From Nomia melanderi (lineage: Eukaryota; Arthropoda; Insecta; Hymenoptera; Halictidae), in assembly GCF_051020985.1 (NCBI RefSeq), contig NC_135002.1, positions 2,418,001-2,482,000 on the forward strand: DNA of 64,000 nt, given 5' to 3'. A model generated the notes under the pieces. That model made no database searches. It had not been told where the DNA came from and worked only from the letters and a program-made list of their open reading frames with translations. This document shows positions 61,670 to 64,000 of the stretch, piece by piece (position 1 is the stretch's first letter; each line of letters begins with the position of its first letter). The position numbers and the translations under genes are program-made.

Positions 61670-62526
61670 GTGAGTACACAACACATACGCGCCGGGATGC
61701 TGCGTCGTTTGAAGATCAAACGAAGTTTTGGATATATATACATATATATATATATACCAGTAATGCGTAGAGCATAGTGCATGCATACCGTTGTGTACTG
61801 TCCCCTCCCCCCCTTTTTAACGCTGGTCTCACACCATTGAGATATGTGTATTTTTCTTTTCCTCTTCTACTTTTTTTCTATTTTTTTTTTTTAAATTAAG
61901 TTTCTATTTTGAATCACGAGCGTACCGAGATCTTTGCGTGGTTAAGACGGGAGGTGGCACGGTCTTGCTTTTGCCGGGACATTGATTGGTATTTATTTCG
62001 TCGTTGCTCCAACATTTCCGTAGTGTGAAGCGTGTTTTTTTTGTTCACTTTCTCTCTGTATCTGTCTCTGTACGTATTAGTTTTGTATTTGACCGTTTGT
62101 CAATGTTGCCTGCTCGGACAGGGGTGGCGGGGAGTCAGGCTCACCATCAGGCACGATAACCCGAATGATCAATGTGTTACCCTCTCTCTCTCGATAGCGT
62201 GGTCACTAATTCTCGTCATTGTTATAACATACACACAGGCATATAAGTATACACGTCCACACGCAATTATTCACACACACAATTATTCACACACACATAC
62301 CTTTGACAATACACACTGCGAACCACCATGTTTCACTGTTTTCCGACAGCTGTACCTTTGATTTCTCTTCTGTTCGATTTTTTCTCATCAAGAATCAAGG
62401 TGTACACATGCACTTACCTATTGTATGCCCCCGCGGAACGGTGACAAACGAGTACCTCTTAAACGATCGGTGGCACGCGGAGAATCGGTTAACGAAAGTT
62501 ACACGATGCGAACTTCTGTGACACGT

Positions 62527-62705
62527 TTAACACTAGGTTTACGGAACGCGTGAAATTGATTTTAAAAATATTATTTTGTAAACGTTTAGTACAAGTACCC
62601 CAATTACCTACCATCGAATCTCCAGTTTCCATAATCTAAATAAACGAGCATCGATTCTTTTAGGAATAATAGAATGAAGACAAATGTCCGTAAACCTAGT
62701 GTTAA
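62527..62705. mobile_element. TTAA-type MITE, family E, copy 1
   Basis: 179 bp from TTAA to TTAA with perfect inverted ends CACTAGGTTTACGGA and TCCGTAAACCTAGTG. Non-coding. Confidence 0.9.
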
Positions 62706-62951
62706 GAGATGCGACGGTCGAGCTTCGTTCGAGTCGCTCAGAGGCCAATACGGTTAAGTCCATTTCCTTGTTTTCTGATTGTTCATGATTTTAGTGGAAT
62801 ATATAATGTTCTTTTTAGTTATTCAAGCATTTATCTTCGTTTTCTCTAGAAAGCCCTTTTTATAGCTTCTCATGTACTCATTTCAAAAGCCAAAACATGA
62901 ATTTTCTTGATGTTTTTTGGACTGAACCGCATTGGCTTCTGGGCGACGCGT

Positions 62952-63140
62952 TTAACACTAGGTTTACGGAACGCGTCAATTCGACGCAGACTGAATTTTA
63001 TAAACATTAATTGATAATCGTTTCAATCGGTTCTCGTTGATCTTCTACGTCTACAATTTCCAAGATCTAAATGAACGAATATCAACTTCCCCGGGAACAA
63101 TAGAATAAACTACAATAAATGCCCGTAAACCTAGCGTTAA
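62952..63140. mobile_element. TTAA-type MITE, family E, copy 2
   Basis: 189 bp from TTAA to TTAA in the same orientation as copy 1. Ends are CACTAGGTTTACGGAACGCGT and CCGTAAACCTAGCG. The right third matches copy 1 well (TCTAAATGAACGA, AACAATAGAAT). Confidence 0.9.
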
Positions 63141-63852
63141 CGAGCGAGGCTCGACTGTCCGGTCTAAATTTTAAATTGTCCCATGTAACTTGCGTCGGAT
63201 ATTCTTCTCGTGTTCTCGGACGCTTTAAGGGATGTTCTCTTGTTATCTCGAAGCGCGGACGTGCCGCATATATACACATGATACATATATACATAGCGGT
63301 AGACTGCTCTCCACGATAGCGAATAGATCGATTAACTCTTTCCTCACGACAATCTCGCCCTTGTACATAATTATGGTTCACGGACTCGCACGATCGGCGA
63401 TTCGTCGAGTTACGTACATACGTTCACGGTGCGAAAAAAACACACTCGTCCATCCAGCTTTTCTCATAAGAATTTTCTTTTTAAATTCAACGGTTCAATC
63501 ACGATTCGGAATCGGCGACGCATCCGTTAACGGAGAAACGCGAGAATCGGCGAAGAGGCGACGTGCTCCGAGCGGTGTGCGCGCGTCTACGTGAAAGACG
63601 ATTTTCCGGATTCTTTGCGATTCTTTTGTTTTTCTCGTCGAACCGACACTTTCCATTTTTCTTCGAGTTCTCCGTTTCGCGACACTTCGGGAAATCCTCG
63701 AACGATACAGGACACAGAGTATACATGTCGCGAAGAAACGAACCCCTCGTCTTACAACGCGAGAGATTTCCGAAGATTTTCGAAAGAGATGGCCGAGAGC
63801 TCGAAAACCGAGGAAATTCTGCTTGCCAGTCACGTTGCATCGGTAACGATTG

Positions 63853-64000
63853 TTAACCCTTTGCACTCGAAAGACTGGAAATATTCAACATTTTCCGATG
63901 AGTACATGTCAGTCGCATCAATCAAAATCGGCGTAAACATTTACAAAATAATATTTCTAAAATCCAGTATCAATTTCACGCGTTCCGTAAACCTAGTGTT
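63853..64000. mobile_element. Family A MITE end (cut by window end)
   Basis: It starts TTAACCCTTTGCACTCGAAAG, the left end of family A. After about 30 bp it diverges from the full copies, and a family E end follows from about 63933. Confidence 0.65.
63933..64000. mobile_element. Family E MITE, copy 3, inverted and cut by window end
   Basis: The last 68 bp are the reverse complement of the left end of copy 1, including TACAAAATAATATTT and CACGCGTTCCGTAAACCTAGTG. It seems inserted in, or fused to, the family A end. Confidence 0.75.

Larger units (their letters stand above)
61670..64000. other. Large intron of the FARP-like gene
   Basis: No FARP exon was recognised here. The stretch holds TA and CA microsatellites (61729-61757 and 62228-62299), three TTAA-type MITE copies, and a CpG-rich block around 63490-63840. 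The open frames in that block run on both strands and look non-coding. Confidence 0.55.

Noticed and set aside
63495..63866. Overlapping open frames on both strands near the window end
   Set aside because: CpG-rich but with no family resemblance, no consistent codon bias and opposing frames of similar length.

Overview
The window is eukaryotic nuclear DNA from an insect, most likely a hymenopteran and possibly a bee. Every gene is split by short introns, often 56 to 100 nt. Non-coding DNA is very AT-rich, while some exons are strongly GC-rich. The proteins read as typical insect orthologues. No rRNA, tRNA, CRISPR or viral sequence was recognised. Gene models below were built by hand from splice sites and reading phase; except where stated, the exon phases agree from first to last exon.

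Layout, left to right. (1) The 5' part of COG2 (minus strand, cut by the window start) faces UBE2L3 (plus) across a 590-bp divergent promoter. (2) Complete Cul3 (minus, 13 exons) and complete Arp6/ACTR6 (minus, 3 exons) follow. (3) A 19-kb inner-arm axonemal dynein heavy chain (minus, about 29 exons, about 3,995 codons) fills 14.0-33.1 kb. (4) After a microsatellite-rich gap come muskelin (minus, 12 exons) and UBE3C (minus, 3 exons). (5) Across another divergent promoter is an XK-related scramblase-family gene (plus, 5 exons, 1,140 residues). Its third intron holds a complete carbohydrate sulfotransferase on the opposite strand. (6) An SLC2-type sugar transporter (minus, 5 exons) follows, then a short unrecognised minus-strand locus. 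(7) The FERM part of a FARP/Cdep-type gene (plus) is cut by the window end.

Functional themes. Four genes belong to ubiquitin pathways: UBE2L3 (E2), Cul3 (RING ligase scaffold), muskelin (CTLH ligase subunit) and UBE3C (HECT ligase). The others act in Golgi trafficking (COG2), H2A.Z chromatin remodelling (Arp6), cilia or sperm motility (dynein), membrane lipid scrambling (XKR), glycan sulfation, sugar transport and neurite/actin signalling (FARP).

The most unusual layer is non-coding. Several families of short elements with terminal inverted repeats, flanked by TTAA in the manner of piggyBac MITEs, sit in introns. One supplies the splice donor of a dynein exon. Another carries a second donor in the same phase, which would lengthen a dynein exon by 33 codons. 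Two more lie back to back sharing one TTAA and fill most of an intron. There are also unusual minisatellites in dynein and UBE3C introns, one of which duplicates a splice donor.
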